From the NCBI GenBank assembly GCA_030267565.1, contig BRXU01000002.1, positions 6,825,501 through 6,889,500 on the forward strand: 64,000 nucleotides of DNA. Reading direction: 5' to 3'. The DNA is from Pleodorina starrii (taxonomy: Eukaryota; Chlorophyta; Chlorophyceae; Chlamydomonadales; Volvocaceae). This document shows, piece by piece, positions 37,089 through 50,600 of this stretch. The stretch's first letter is position 1. Each line of letters starts with the position of its first letter. A program made the position numbers and the translations under genes. Below the pieces are notes generated by a model, which saw only the letters and a program-made list of their open reading frames with translations, did no database searches and was not told where the DNA came from.

Positions 37089-37301
37089 GTACACAGCCCT
37101 ACGGGAGTCTTGTGGGCTGTCCTGTCCAACGGCCGCTTGGTGCCCCCAGACAGTGAGCAGGCCGGAGCAGCAGGGGACGCCGACTGGCCTGCAGCCTGCG
37201 TGCTGCCGGGCCGCAAGCCGCGCCGACACTGGACCTTGGAGGACCATCAGCGATACAACGAGGCACCCCCGGCCCAACGCGCCTCCTCATGGCCAGTGGA
37301 A
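37089..37301 (+). mobile_element. LINE-A ORF2 fragment (unit C)
   Basis: Counterpart of 24309-24523. Confidence 0.88.
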
Positions 37302-37968
<667 letters not shown>

Positions 37969-38499
37969 TTTTTTTTCCTGCGAGGGACGTTACAAGGACT
38001 GGGAAAGCGAAGCCCAACGGGCAAGCCGAGCAAGACCGGCAAGCCACAACAACCTGGCAAGAAGCCCAAGAAACCACCGCAAGGAGCCGAGGAGAGAGAA
38101 AAAGCCAAGCAACGCCTAAACTCGCAGACAGGACAGGGACAGGGACGGGGGCAGCAAGAGGCCAGGAGCCACTGCTGCACGGGCGGCACACACGGCCGCC
38201 CCTTCCTCCAAGACACCGAGGAGGGAACCGAAACCAACACCAGGGCCCAACACCAGGGCCAAACCCCAGGGCCCAACACCAGGGCCAACACCACGGCCCA
38301 ACACCAGGGCCAACCCCACAGCCCAACACCAGGGCCCAACACCAGGGCCCAAAACCAGAGCCAACACCACGGCCCAACACAAGGGCAAAAACCACGGCCC
38401 AACACCCGGGCCAGCACCACTGACCAACAACAGGGCCCGTCACCGAGGACAAACCCCAGGGCCGGGCAAAGGCAACAGCGACCCCAGGGCCCAGGGTGC
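37969..38499 (-). mobile_element. LINE-A 3' end (unit C)
   Basis: T8 and antisense 3' UTR; counterpart of 25253-25783. Confidence 0.88.
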
Positions 38500-39778
38500 T
38501 GACCCTTCTGCGCCCGTGGGGGGGGGGGGTTCTTGGGAGCCGGGGGGCCGTGGGAGTGCGGTTCCTGCGGTGCGGGGTGTCTTGGGAGGGAGGTGTGTCT
38601 TGGGGCCTGCTGTCTTGTGGGGACGTCCCCAGGGTGGGGTCGGTTGTTGTTTGTCTCCGGTGCACTTCGTGTGGCGCCGTCCCTGCGGCTTCTGTGGCTC
38701 TGGGAGGCGGTTTCGGTGGTGCGGGGTTCTCTTCGGGCGTGCTGTGGGTTTCCTGTTTCCATCAAGGACATTTGGAACTTATCTGCGCCCCACAGAAGTA
38801 GGCAATGGTTCATCGGCCGGCAACAGGGAAACCTTGCGATTCCCCCCGGGATCCCGGGATCGAAACCGGTCAGTGACCATTACCCGGGGTGTGATGAGAA
38901 AGGAGGGTGCCCACCCCTGTCCTTGTCCTGTCCGGAGGTTTACAAGACTCATCATACAGTCATCAGCGCCGGCCAGCTGGCCCGTGGAGTCGCCGAGAAG
39001 CCTGGCACGCTAGCTACTCAGCAGAAGTGGCAGCATTAGTGGAGCCGCCAGACAACATGTGTGTCCCATGTCCCGAGTCCGGGTTCCTCCGGAATTCATA
39101 AATAAAAAAAATGGTGCTCCCCGGCGGGGGGGGGCTTGTCCGCCCTGGTTCTCTGTGGCGGTTGCCCGGTTTTGTTTGCCGTTCCTGTTGCTGTCGCCCT
39201 GGGTGTAGGGTTCGCCCCTTGGCTGTTGAGGTTGTGCAGGTTGTGGTTGTGTTGTTTCTGAGGTCGCTGTTGGGGCCTTTGCCCGGCCCTAGGGTTTGTC
39301 CCCGGTGACGGGCCCTGTTGTTGGTCCGTGGTGTTGGCCCGGGTGTTGTGCCGTGGTTTTGGCCCTGGTGTTGGGCCGTGGTGTTGGCTCTGGTTTTGGG
39401 CCCGGGTGTTGGGCCCTGGTGTTGGGCTGTGGGGTTGGCCCTGGTGTTGGGCCCTGGTGTTGGGCTGTGGGGTTTGGCCCGGGTGTTGGGCCCTGGGGTT
39501 GGCCCTGGTGTTGGTTTCGGTTCCCTCCTCGGTGTCTTGGAGGAAGGGGTGGCCGTGTGTGCCGCCCGTGCAGCAGTGGCTCCTGGCCTCTTGCTGCCCC
39601 CGTCCCTGTCCCTGTCCTGTCTGCGAGTTTAGGCGTTGCTTGGCTTTTTCTCTCTCCTCGGCTCCTTGCGGTGGTTTTTTGGGCTTCTTGCCAGGTTGTT
39701 GTGGCTTGCCGGTCTTGCTCGGCTTGCCCGTTGGGCTCCGCTTTCCCAGTCCTTGTAACGTCCCTCACAGAAAAAAAA
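38500..39778 (+). mobile_element. LINE-A 3' UTR with poly(A), split by SINE-a (unit C)
   Basis: TGTAA at 39754-39758 and A8 at 39771-39778. Confidence 0.9.
38759..39111 (+). mobile_element. SINE-a (unit C)
   Basis: Same insertion point and length as 26044-26396. Confidence 0.72.
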
Positions 39779-40162
39779 CCCAGTGGTCCCATCTGGCCTG
39801 TACTCGTCGAGCAGACCCCGCATGATCTGTTTCCATGGCTGCTGGCCGGGCTGAGCGAGCTGGGCGAGGGGCTTCGCATGCAGGGCGACCATGAAGGCGT
39901 CGAGGTCGAGGTGGCCAACACCGCCACAGTCGCGATCCTGGCGTGCGATCTCCGGGCCAGGCTTCAGCAGGGCCCGTCCGTGGCACACCAGGGACGCGTC
40001 TTCCTCCAGGAGCGACCAGGCCACAAATCCGTCGATATGCTTGCGTAGTGCCGCCAGCTGGGGTGGGGTGGGGCGGACGATGGAGAGGTGGTAAGCCAGG
40101 GTGTTCCCCAGCACCTGTTTGGCCACATGCACTCGGCCCACGAGGCTGAGGCCATGTCGCCG
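39779..40162 (-). mobile_element. LINE-A RT fragment, left of TRIM-1 copy 3
   Basis: Counterpart of 27065-27448. Confidence 0.88.
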
Positions 40163-40515
40163 TGTAACGTATGGCAAAGGCACTAGTTGACATTTCCGGG
40201 TATCTCCCAGACGTTACACTCCCCCCCCTTTGGAGGGACCGTCCCGGGACCGGTTTTAGCCCCTCACTCACCACCAATCATCCGCAGCAACCGTCTAGAG
40301 ACGACATTGCGTCAGGTCAGGGCCACCACGCCCGCCTCAAGCTTCAGATTTAGAGCGAGGACCTTTGCTGACGTCTGTCAGGATCGAACCCACAACCATA
40401 GGTTTCGCAGTGGTTCCCCGCCTAGAGCGGGTTTCTAGGGTCCGAGTCTCGATACCATTTGTAACGTATGGCAAAGGCACTAGTTGACATTTCCGGGTAT
40501 CTCCCAGACGTTACA
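40163..40515 (-). mobile_element. TRIM-1 copy 3
   Basis: 353 bp; differs from copies 1 and 2 by a few substitutions, e.g. TTTGGAGGG for TTTGAAGGG next to the polypurine tract. Confidence 0.88.
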
Positions 40516-41642
40516 CGCCGCCACACATGGCCGAGACGCTGGACCCGCTGAATTCTGCTGGTGTAGCAGAGCCGCGCGGCCTCCACCGGGTCCAGAGTGA
40601 TGGGGATGCCCAGATGGCGTGGGGGTTCCTCACCGGAAGTTGGGAAACTCGCACCGGTTGCGGCGTTGGGCCCAACCACCGGTTCGTGGGTGCCCAGCAC
40701 CACCCCCTTCCCCTTGCTGGCATGGACCCGTGCGTTGCTTGCCCTGCAGAACAGCTGGACTGCCGCGTTAGCGACCTCCCCATCCTTGTCGACATTGCTG
40801 ACCGTGAGCACCGTATCGTCCACGTGGTGGGTGACAGGGGGGGCTGGCACGTTGTTGGGGAGGGTGGGGGTGCTGAGAGCGTTGGTGTGGCGCAGGTGGT
40901 GCAGGTACGAGGTTAGGGGTTCCAGCTGCATGACCCACAGGACGGGCGACAGGGTGCTGCCCTGCTGAAGGCCGTTGCGGACCGGGAAAGGTGCTGACCG
41001 GTGCCCATTGACCACCACCCGGGAGGAGCCATCTGATGTGAGCATGCGCAGCCAGCGCTGTGTGTGCTGACCAAAGCCCATGGCCTCGGCCACCCTGTAG
41101 AGCCAGGGGCGATGGACCCGGTCGTAGGCCTTCTCGATGTCGAGTATGATGAGGGCTGCTGGTTGCTGTGAGTGGCGCACCCACTCCGCCAGGGCCAGGT
41201 GGTACAGGGTGTTGTCCCGGATGTCCCGGCCGCTGACGAAGGCCGTCTGCAGCGGGTCAATCAGGTAGTCCAGCGCCGGCTGCAGGCGATTGCTGATGGC
41301 CTTGCATACAAGCTTGTAGTCGCATTGGAGCAGGGTGATGGGCCGGTAGCTGCTCAGGTTGGGCCGGGGCAGGCCTTTGCCTTTGTAGATGAGAGTGATG
41401 ACCCCTTCACGCCAGCTGAGCGGCAGGGAGTCGGCAGCTGCGGCCCCGGACTCCACGGACCCCTGGGTGAAGGCTGCGTTGGCTGCGGCGAGCAGCAGCA
41501 GGCCCAGCAGCGGCCACAGCACCCGGTACACCTCATAAGGCAGGCCGTCCGAGCCAGGGGCGGTGCCATTCAGACAGGACGACAGAGCAGCTGCAAGTTC
41601 GTCCAGCTGCAGTTCGCCGGCCGTTGGGGCTGCGTCGGCATC
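40516..41642 (-). mobile_element. LINE-A RT fragment (unit D)
   Basis: Counterpart of 27802-28928, with private substitutions (e.g. near 40723, 41329 and 41434). Confidence 0.92.
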
Positions 41643-42431
41643 TTTTTTTTCTGCGAGGGACGTTACAAGGACCGGGAAGACGAAGCCCAACGGGCAAGCC
41701 GAGCAAGACCGGCAAGCCACAACCACCTGGCAAGAAGCCCCAAAAAACCACCGCAAGGAGCCGAGGAGAGAGAAAAAGCCAAGCAACGCCTAAACTCGCA
41801 GACAGGACAGGGACAGGGACGGGGGCAGCAAGAGGCCAGGAGCCACTGCTGCACGGGCGGCACACACGGCCACCCCTTCCTCCAAGACACCGAGGAGGGA
41901 ACCGAAACCAACACCAGGGCCAACCCCAGGGCCCAACCCCAGGGCCAAACCCCACAGCCCAACACCAGGGCCCAACACCAGGGCCGACACCACGGCCCAA
42001 CACCAGGGCCAAAACCACGGCCCAACACCCGGGCCAGCACCACGGACCCCAGCAGGGCCCATCACCAACAGCGACCACAACGACAACACAACCACAACCT
42101 GCACAACCTCAACAGCCAAGGGGCGACCCCTACACCCAGGGCGACAGAAACAGGAACGGCGAACAAAACCGGACAACCGCCACAACAAACCAGGCCAGAC
42201 AAGCCCCCCCCCGCCGGGGAGCACCAGAGGAAACAAAAACCCACAGCACGCCCGAAGAGAGCCCCAGAGGGAAGAAAAACCCACAGCGCCACGGCAGCAC
42301 ACGAGCGCACCGGAGACAAGCAACCGCCGACCCCACCCTGGGGGCGACCCTGCAAGACAGCCGGCCCCAAGCCTCACCTCCCCCCAAGTCACCCCGCACA
42401 GCAGGAACCCGTCACCCAACGTTCCCCGGCT
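41643..42431 (-). mobile_element. LINE-A 3' UTR, truncated (unit D)
   Basis: Same truncation as units B and C. Confidence 0.9.
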
Positions 42432-43386
42432 CACATGCCTGGAGGTTCGCGCCCGCCCAAGCCCATTGACGTTGACGGTCAGGAGCTTGAAGGTGGGCGC
42501 GGTCCCGTGGGCCGTCATGGCTGCACGCCACGCGCCGCCCGTCGGGAGGGGCAGCCGTCGTGGCGGGCGAGTTGGGCTCGGGCCTGCTGCAGTTGGCCCA
42601 GGGCAGCGACGATGAAGGAGCGCACGTGCCCGGGGGTGGGGTGCAGGCCCGGCAGGAAAGGGGCCAGGGAGCGCAGATGGTCATGGTAGACCTTCAGAAA
42701 GGCGCCGGCGGAGCTGCGATTGCCAGTCTGAGCTGTGAGGACGGGCTCCAGGGCTGAGTGGGCTGCTGCCATCACCTCGGGCAGCACAGGCGGGCACCGC
42801 GGGGACAGCCAGCTGTGGTTCTCGCGCAGGAGGAGGGCATCCAGTTCCATTGCGCCGAGGGGTGCTGGGGGCGACAGGTCCAGCTGGTGCAGTGCCCGGC
42901 GGCAGAAGGCGACCACGACTGGGCGGGGGTCGACGAGCTCCAGAGACTCCAGTCGGGGGTGGTGGCGGATGAAGAGCTTTCGCAGAACCGCCTGGAAGGC
43001 GATGGACGAGCAGGCGGGGTGGGGGCATGCCGCGAAGTAGTCCACGAACTGGTCGTGGTACCCAGCCGCAAGGGTGTCTGCGGGGGGGGCCCACTGGCTG
43101 GGCGTGGTTGTGATCAGGCTGGCGGCCCGCAGCACGTCGAGCTCCACGTCTGGCAGTCCCAGGCCAGGGACATTGCTGGGGCCCGGCGGGGGCAGGGGTG
43201 GAGGGCTGGGAGCCTGTGCTGTGGGGCTGAGGGCGGTCGGATGGAGTGGCGGGCCACGATCTGCCCGGCCGGGGTAGGGTGCCGGCTGGGGGGGCAGCCC
43301 GGGCCCCCCTTCCCCCCCGGGGCCGTGGCGGCCAGCAGTGCCTGCGGGCTGAGCCTGGGGCGGCGGCTGGGTCAGCGTGGGGCCGG
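42432..43386 (-). mobile_element. LINE-A ORF1 and ORF2 start (unit D)
   Basis: ORF1 stop at 42515-42517, ORF2 ATG at 42518. Confidence 0.9.
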
Positions 43387-43598
43387 GTACACAGCCCTAC
43401 GGGAGTCTTGTGGGCTGTCCTGTCCAACGGCCGCTTGGTGCCCCCAGACAGTGAGCAGGCCGGAGCAGCAGGGGACGCCGACTGGCCTGCAGCCTGCGTG
43501 CTGCCGGGCCGCAAGCCGCGCCGACACTGGACCTTGGAGGACCATCAGCGATACAACGAGGCACCCCCGGCCCAACGCGCCTCCTCATGGCCAGTGGA
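43387..43598 (+). mobile_element. LINE-A ORF2 fragment (unit D)
   Basis: Counterpart of 24309-24523. Confidence 0.88.
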
Positions 43599-44413
<815 letters not shown>

Positions 44414-44741
44414 TCTGGTTTTGGGCCCTGGTGTTGGGCCCTGGGGTTTGGCCCTGGTGTTGGGCCCTGGTGTTGGTTTCGGTTCCCTCCTCGGTGTCTT
44501 GGAGGAAGGGGCGGCCGTGTGTGCCGCCCGTGCAGCAGTGGCTCCTGGCCTCTTGCTGCCCCCGTCCCTGTCCCTGTCCTGTCTGCGAGTTTAGGCGTTG
44601 CTTGGCTTTTTCTCTCTCCTCGGCTCCTTGCGGTGGTTTTTTGGGCTTCTTGCCAGGTTGTTGTGGCTTGCCGGTCTTGCTCGGCTTGCCCGTTGGGCTT
44701 CGCTTTCCCAGTCCTTGTAACGTCCCTCGCAGAAAAAAAAA
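44414..44741 (+). mobile_element. LINE-A 3' end with poly(A)
   Basis: Sense 3' UTR end with TGTAA at 44716-44720 and A9 at 44733-44741, abutting the SINE-b head. Confidence 0.9.
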
Positions 44742-44813
44742 CGCCCCCAGGGTGGGGTCTGCGGGAGTCTTGTCGCCGGCGCTCTTTTGCCCTGGCTTCC
44801 AGCCAGGCGGTGC
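44742..44813 (+). mobile_element. LINE-A 3' UTR internal fragment
   Basis: About 70 bp of sense 3' UTR (CGCCCCCAGGGTGGGGTCTG) trapped between a poly(A) end and a poly(T) end. Confidence 0.8.
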
Positions 44814-45280
44814 TTTTTTTTTCCTGCGAGGGACGTTACAAGGACTGGGAAAGCGAAGCCCAACGGGCAAGCCGAGCAAGACCGGCAAGCCACAACAACC
44901 TGGCAAGAAGCCCAAGAAACCACCGCAAGGAGCCGAGGAGAGAGAAAAAGCCAAGCAACGCCTAAACTCGCAGACAGGACAGGGACAGGGACGGGGGCAG
45001 CAAGAGGCCAGGAGCCACTGCTGCACGGGCGGCACACACGGCCGCCCCTTCCTCCAAGACACCGAGGAGGGAACCGAAACCAACACCAGGGCCCAACACC
45101 AGGGCCAAACCCCAGGGCCCAACACCAGGGCCCAAAACCAGAGCCAACACCACGGCCCAACACCAGGGCAAAAACCACGGCCCAACACCCGGGCCAGCAC
45201 CACTGACCAACAACAGGGCCCGTCACCGAGGACAAACCCCAGGGCCGGGCAAAGGCAACAGCGACCCCAGGGCCCAGGGT
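44814..45280 (-). mobile_element. LINE-A 3' end (unit D)
   Basis: T9 and antisense 3' UTR with fewer internal tandem repeats than units A-C. Confidence 0.88.
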
Positions 45281-45537
45281 GCTGCCCCTGCTGCGCCCGT
45301 GGGGGGGGTTCTTGGGAGCCGGGGGGCCGTGGGAGTGCGGTTCCTGCGGTGCGGGGTGTCTTGGGAGGGAGGTGTGTCTTGGGGCCTGCTGTCTTGTGGG
45401 GACGTCCCCAGGGTGGGGTCGGTTGTTGTTTGTCTCCGGTGCACTTCGTGTGGCGCCGTCCCTGCGGCTTCTGTGGCTCTGGGAGGCGGTTTCGGTGGTG
45501 CGGGGTTCTCTTCGGGCGTGCTGTGGGTTTCCTGTTT

Positions 45538-45909
45538 CCATCAAGGACATTTGGAACTTATCTGCGCCCCACAGAAGTAGGCAATGGTTCATCGGCCGGC
45601 AACAGGGAAACCTTGCGATTCCCCCCGGGATCCCGGGATCGAAACCGGTCAGTGACCATTACCCGGGGTGTGATGAGAAAGGAGGGTGCCCACCCCTGTC
45701 CTTGTCCTGTCCGGAGGTTTACAAGACTCATCATACAGTCATCAGCGCCGGCCAGCTGGCCCGGGGAGTCGCCGAGAAGCCTGGCACGCTAGCTACTCAG
45801 CAGAAGTGGCAAAAAAAAAAAGAAGTGGCAGCATTAGTGGAGCCGCCAGACAACATGTGTGTCCCATGTCCCGAGTCCGGGTTCCTCCGGAATTCATAAA
45901 TAAAAAAAA
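45538..45909 (+). mobile_element. SINE-a with an A-only insertion (unit D)
   Basis: Like the other unit copies, but 45802-45831 contains AGAAGTGGC, a run of A, then AGAAGTGGCA again, i.e. an A-only insert with a duplicated target. Confidence 0.75.
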
Positions 45910-45998
45910 TGGTGCTCCCCGGCGGGGGGGGGCTTGTCCGCCCTGGTTCTCTGTGGCGGTTGCCCGGTTTTGTTTGCCGTTCCTGTTGCTGTCGCCCT

Positions 45999-46362
45999 TT
46001 TTTTTTTATTCCGGAGGAACCCGGACTCGGGACATGGGACACATATGTTGTCTGGCGGCTCCACTGATGCTGCCACTTCTGCTGAGTAGCTAGCGTGCCA
46101 GGCTTCTGGGCGACTCCACGGGCCAGCTGGACGGTGCTGATGACTGTATGATGAGTCTTGTAAACCTCCGGACAGGACAAGGACAGGGGTGGGCACCCTC
46201 CTTTCTCATCACACCCCGGGTAATGGTCACTGACCGGTTTCGATCCCGGGATCCCGGGGGGAATTGCAAGGTTTCCCTGTTGCCGGCCAATGTACCATTG
46301 CCTACTTCTGTGGGGCGCAGGTAAGTTCCAATTCCTTAATGGGACTTGAACCCGGGTCACCC
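45999..46362 (-). mobile_element. SINE-a, longest copy, antisense
   Basis: Inserted in LINE-A 3' UTR, which reads CGCCCTGGGTG when intact; CCCT is duplicated at the ends. On the minus strand it starts GTGACCCGGGTTCAAGTCCC, containing the B-box-like GGTTCAAGTCC, so the head looks tRNA-derived. A second motif, GGGATCGAAACCGG, lies about 100 bp inside. The tail is poly(A). Confidence 0.72.
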
Positions 46363-46943
46363 TGGGTGTAGGGTTCGCCCCTTGGCTGTTGAGGTTGTGC
46401 AGGTTGTGGTTGTGTTGTTTCTGAGGTCGCTGTTGGGGCCTTTGCCCGGCCCTAGGGTTTGTCCCCGGTGACGGGCCCTGTTGTTGGTCCGTGGTGTTGG
46501 CCCGGGTGTTGTGCCGTGGTTTTGGCCCTGGTGTTGGGCCGTGGTGTTGGCTCTGGTTTTGGGCCCGGGTGTTGGGCCCTGGTGTTGGGCTGTGGGGTTG
46601 GCCCTGGTGTTGGGCCCTGGTGTTGGGCTGTGGGGTTTGGCCCTGGTGTTGGGCCCTGGGGTTAGCCCTGGTGTTGGTTTCGGTTCCCTCCTCGGTGTTT
46701 TGGAGGAACGGGTGGCCGTGTGTGCCGCCCGTGCAGCAGTGGCTCCTGGCCTCTTGCTGCCCCCGTCCCTGTCCCTGTCCTGTCTGCGAGTTCAGGCGTT
46801 GCTTGGCTTTTTCTCTCTCCTCGGCTCCTTGCGGTGGTTTTTTGGGCTTCTTGCCAGGTTGTTGTGGCTTGCCGGTCTTGCTCGGCTTGCCCGTTGGGCT
46901 TCGCTTTCCCAGTCCTTGTAACGTCCCTCGCAGAAAAAAAAAG

Positions 46944-47699
46944 ACAGCAGGCCCCAAGACACACCTACTCCCAAGACACCCCGCACCGCAGGAACCGCAC
47001 TCCCGCGGCCCCCCGGCTCCCAAGAACCCCCACGGGCGCAGCAGGGGCAGCACCGCCTGGCTGGAAACCAGGGCACAAGCGCACCGGCGACAAGACTCCC
47101 GCAGACCCCACCCTGGGGGCGTCCCCTCCAGACAGCGACCCCCGAACCGCACCTGCCTCCCACGGCAGCCTGCACCACACCAACCCTGCACCGAAGCTCC
47201 CCCGACCCCCAAGACCCCCTCAGGCCCCACCCACAGCAAGCCCCACACCGCACCCCCCTCCCTAGGCAACCCGCACCGCACTCCCCCACCCTCGAAGCCC
47301 CTCGCACCCTAAGAACCTCAGACACCGAGACCCCCGACTCCCAACACCCCGCTCACGACGGCCCCGGCTGCCCTGTCAGCTGAGCTGCTGCCTGGCTGGG
47401 CTGGGCGCTGATGGCTGACCCGGATGGGGAGACCTGCTGTGCTGCCTGGGCGCCCCCGGCGGGTGCCTGTGGTGCTGGGACCGGGGCCACCCGGGACAGA
47501 TGAACCTGCAGACGCGGGCTGCTGCCAGCCACCCGCTGTACGGAGCAGAGGACGCCTTCATGCGCCCAGGAGGCTTCGAAGGCATCCAACCGGCCGGGCT
47601 TCAGCTGCGCTGTGATGTGGCCCTGGGGCAGCCCCGCCAGAGTGTCCTCGGAGAGCGCCGCCATGCTGAAATGTGCCCTCATGAGACGCTGCAGCTCCC
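46944..47699 (-). mobile_element. LINE-A ORF2 C-terminus and 3' UTR fragment
   Basis: On the minus strand: ORF2 C-terminal codons to the stop at 47353-47355, then 3' UTR, cut off by the plus-strand poly(A) at 46943. Its other end switches abruptly to satellite DNA at 47700. Confidence 0.9.
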
Positions 47700-50600
47700 G
47701 GCCCTTTTAAGGCCTCACGGGCCCTCTGAAGGTCTTCCGGGCCCCCCGAGGGCCTTCCGGGCCTTCTGAACGCCTTCCGGACCTTCCAAAGGCGTTCTGG
47801 GGCTCTCAAACGGCCTTCCGGGCCCTTTGATTGCCTTCCAGGCCTTCCAAAGGCTTCCAGCCCACAGAAAGCCTTCCGGGCTCCCCAATTGCCTTCCGGT
47901 CCCTCCGACGGTATTCCCGGCCCTTTTAAGGCCTCACGGGCCCTCTGAAGGTCTTCCGGGCCCCCCGAAGGCCTTCCGGGCTTTCTGAACGCCTTCCGGA
48001 CCCTCCAAAGGCGTTCTGGGGCTCTCAAACGGCCTTCCGGGCCCTTTGATTGCCTTCCAGGCCTTCCAAAGGCTTCCAGCCCACAGAAAGCCTTCCGGGC
48101 TCCCCAATTGCCTTCCGGTCCGTCCGACGGTATTCCCGGCCCTTTTAAGGCCTCAATGGCCCTCTGAAGGTCTTCCGGGCCCCCCGAGGGCCTTCCGGGC
48201 CTTCTGAACGCCTTCCGGAACCTCTAATGGCGTTCTGGGGCTCTCCCGGGCCCCCCGAGGGCCTTCCGGGCCTTCTGAACGCCTTCCGGACCCTCCAAAG
48301 GCGTTCTGGGGCTCTCAAACGGCCTTCCGGGCCCTTTGATTGCCTTCCAGGCCTTCCAAAGGCTTCCAGCCCACAGAAAGCCTTCCGGGCTCCCCAATTG
48401 CCTTCCGGTCCCTCCGACGGTATTCCCGGCCCTTTTAAGGCCTCACGGGCCCTCTGAAGGTCTTCCGGGCCCCCCGAGGGCCTTCCGGGCCTTCTGAACG
48501 CCTTCTGGACCCTCCAAAGGCGTTCTGGGGCTCTCAAACGGCATTCCGGGCCCTTTGATTGCCTTCCAGACCTTCCAAAGGCTTCCAGCCCACAGAAAGC
48601 CTTCCGGGCTCCCCAATCGCCTACCGGTCCCTCCGACGGTATTCCCGGCCCTTTTAAGGCCTCACGGGCCCTCTGAAGGTCTTCCGGGCCCCCCGAGGGC
48701 CTTCCGGGCCTTCTGAACGCCTTCCGGACCCTCCAAAGGCGTTCTGGGGCTCTCAAACGGCCTTCCGGGCCCTTTGATTGCCTTCCAGGCCTTCCAAAGG
48801 CTTCCAGCCCACAGAAAGCCTTCCGGGCTCCCCAATTGCCTTCCGGTCCCTCCGACGGTATTCCCGGCCCTTTTAAGGCCTCACGGGCCCTCTGAAGGTC
48901 TTCCGGGCCCCCCGAAGGCCTTCCGGGCTTTCTGAACGCCTTCCGGACCCTCCAAAGGCGTTCTGGGGCTCTCAAACGGCCTTCCGGGCCCTTTGATTGC
49001 CTTCCAGGCCTTCCAAAGGCTTCCAGCCCACAGAAAGCCTTCCGGGCTCCCCAATTGCCTACCGGTCCCTCCGACGGTATTCCCGGCCCTTTTAAGACCT
49101 CACGGGCCCTCTGAAGGTTTTCCGGGCCCCCCGAGGTCCTTCCGGGCCTTCTGAACACCTTCCGGACCCTCCAAAGGCATTCTGGGGCTCTCCCGGGCCC
49201 CCCGAGGGCCTTCCGGGCCTTCTGAACGCCTTCCGGACCCTCCAAAGGCGTTCTGGGGCTCTCAAATGGCCTTCCGGGCCCTTTGATTGCCTTCCAGGCC
49301 TTCCAAAGGCTTCCAGCCCACAGAAAGCCTTCCGGGCTCCCCAATCGCCTACCGGTCCCTCCGACGGTATTCCCGGCCCTTTTAAGGCCTCACGGGCCCT
49401 CTGAAGGTCTTCCGGGCCCCCCGAGGGCCTTCCGGGCCTTCTGAACGCCTTCCGGACCCTCCAAAGGCGTTCTGGGGCTCTCAAATGGCCTTCCGGGCCC
49501 TTTGATTGCCTTCCAGGCCTTCCAAAGGCTTCCAGCCCACAGAAAGCCTTCCGGGCTCCCCAATTGCCTTCCGGTCCGTCCGACGGTATTCCCGGCCCTT
49601 TTAAGGCCTCAATGGCCCTCTGAAGGTCTTCCGGGCCCCCCGAGGGCCTTCCGGGCCTTCTGAACGCCTTCCGGAACCTCCAATGGCGTTCTGGGGCTCT
49701 CCCGGGCCCCCCGAGGGCCTTCCGGGCCTTCTGAACGCCTTCCGGACCCTCCAAAGGCGTTCTGGGGCTCTCAAACGGCCTTCCGGGCCCTTTGATTGCC
49801 TTCCAGGCCTTCCAAAGGCTTCCAGCCCACAGAAAGCCTTCCGGGCTCCCCAATTGCCTTCCGGTCCCTCCGACGGTATTCCCGGCCCTTTTAAGGCCTC
49901 ACGGGCCCTCTGAAGGTCTTCCGGGCCCCCCGAGGGCCTTCCGGGCCTTCTGAACGCCTTCTGGACCCTCCAAAGGCGTTCTGGGGCTCTCAATCGGCAT
50001 TCCGGGCCCTTTGATTGCCTTCCAGACCTTCCAAAGGCTTCCAGCCCACAGAAAGCCTTCCGGGCTCCCCAATTGCCTACCGGTCCCTCCGACGGTATTC
50101 CCGGCCCTTTTAAGACCTCACGGGCCCTCTGAAGGTTTTCCGGGCCCCCCGACGTCCTTCCGGGCCTTCTGAACACCTTCCGGACCCTCCAAAGGCATTC
50201 TGGGGCTCTCAAACGGCATTCCGGGCCCTTTGATTGCCTTCCAGACCTTCCAAAGGCTTCCAGCCCACAGAAAGCCTTCCGGGCTCCCCAATTGCCTACC
50301 GGTCCCTCCGACGGTATTCCCGGCCCTTTTAAGACCTCACGGGCCCTCTGAAGGTTTTCCGGGCCCCCCGAGGTCCTTCCGGGCCTTCTGAACACCTTCC
50401 GGACCCTCCAAAGGCATTCTGGGGCTCTCCCGGGCCCCCCGAGGGCCTTCCGGGCCTTCTGAACGCCTTCCGGACCCTCCAAAGGCGTTCTGGGGCTCTC
50501 AAATGGCCTTCCGGGCCCTTTGATTGCCTTCCAGGCCTTCCAAAGGCTTCCAGCCCACAGAAAGCCTTCCGGGCTCCCCAATCGCCTACCGGTCCCTCCG

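Larger units (their letters stand above)
45281..46943 (+). mobile_element. LINE-A 3' UTR with poly(A), split by two SINE-a copies
   Basis: Sense 3' UTR parts at 45281-45537, 45910-45998 and 46363-46943, with TGTAA at 46917-46921 and A10 at 46934-46943. Confidence 0.9.
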
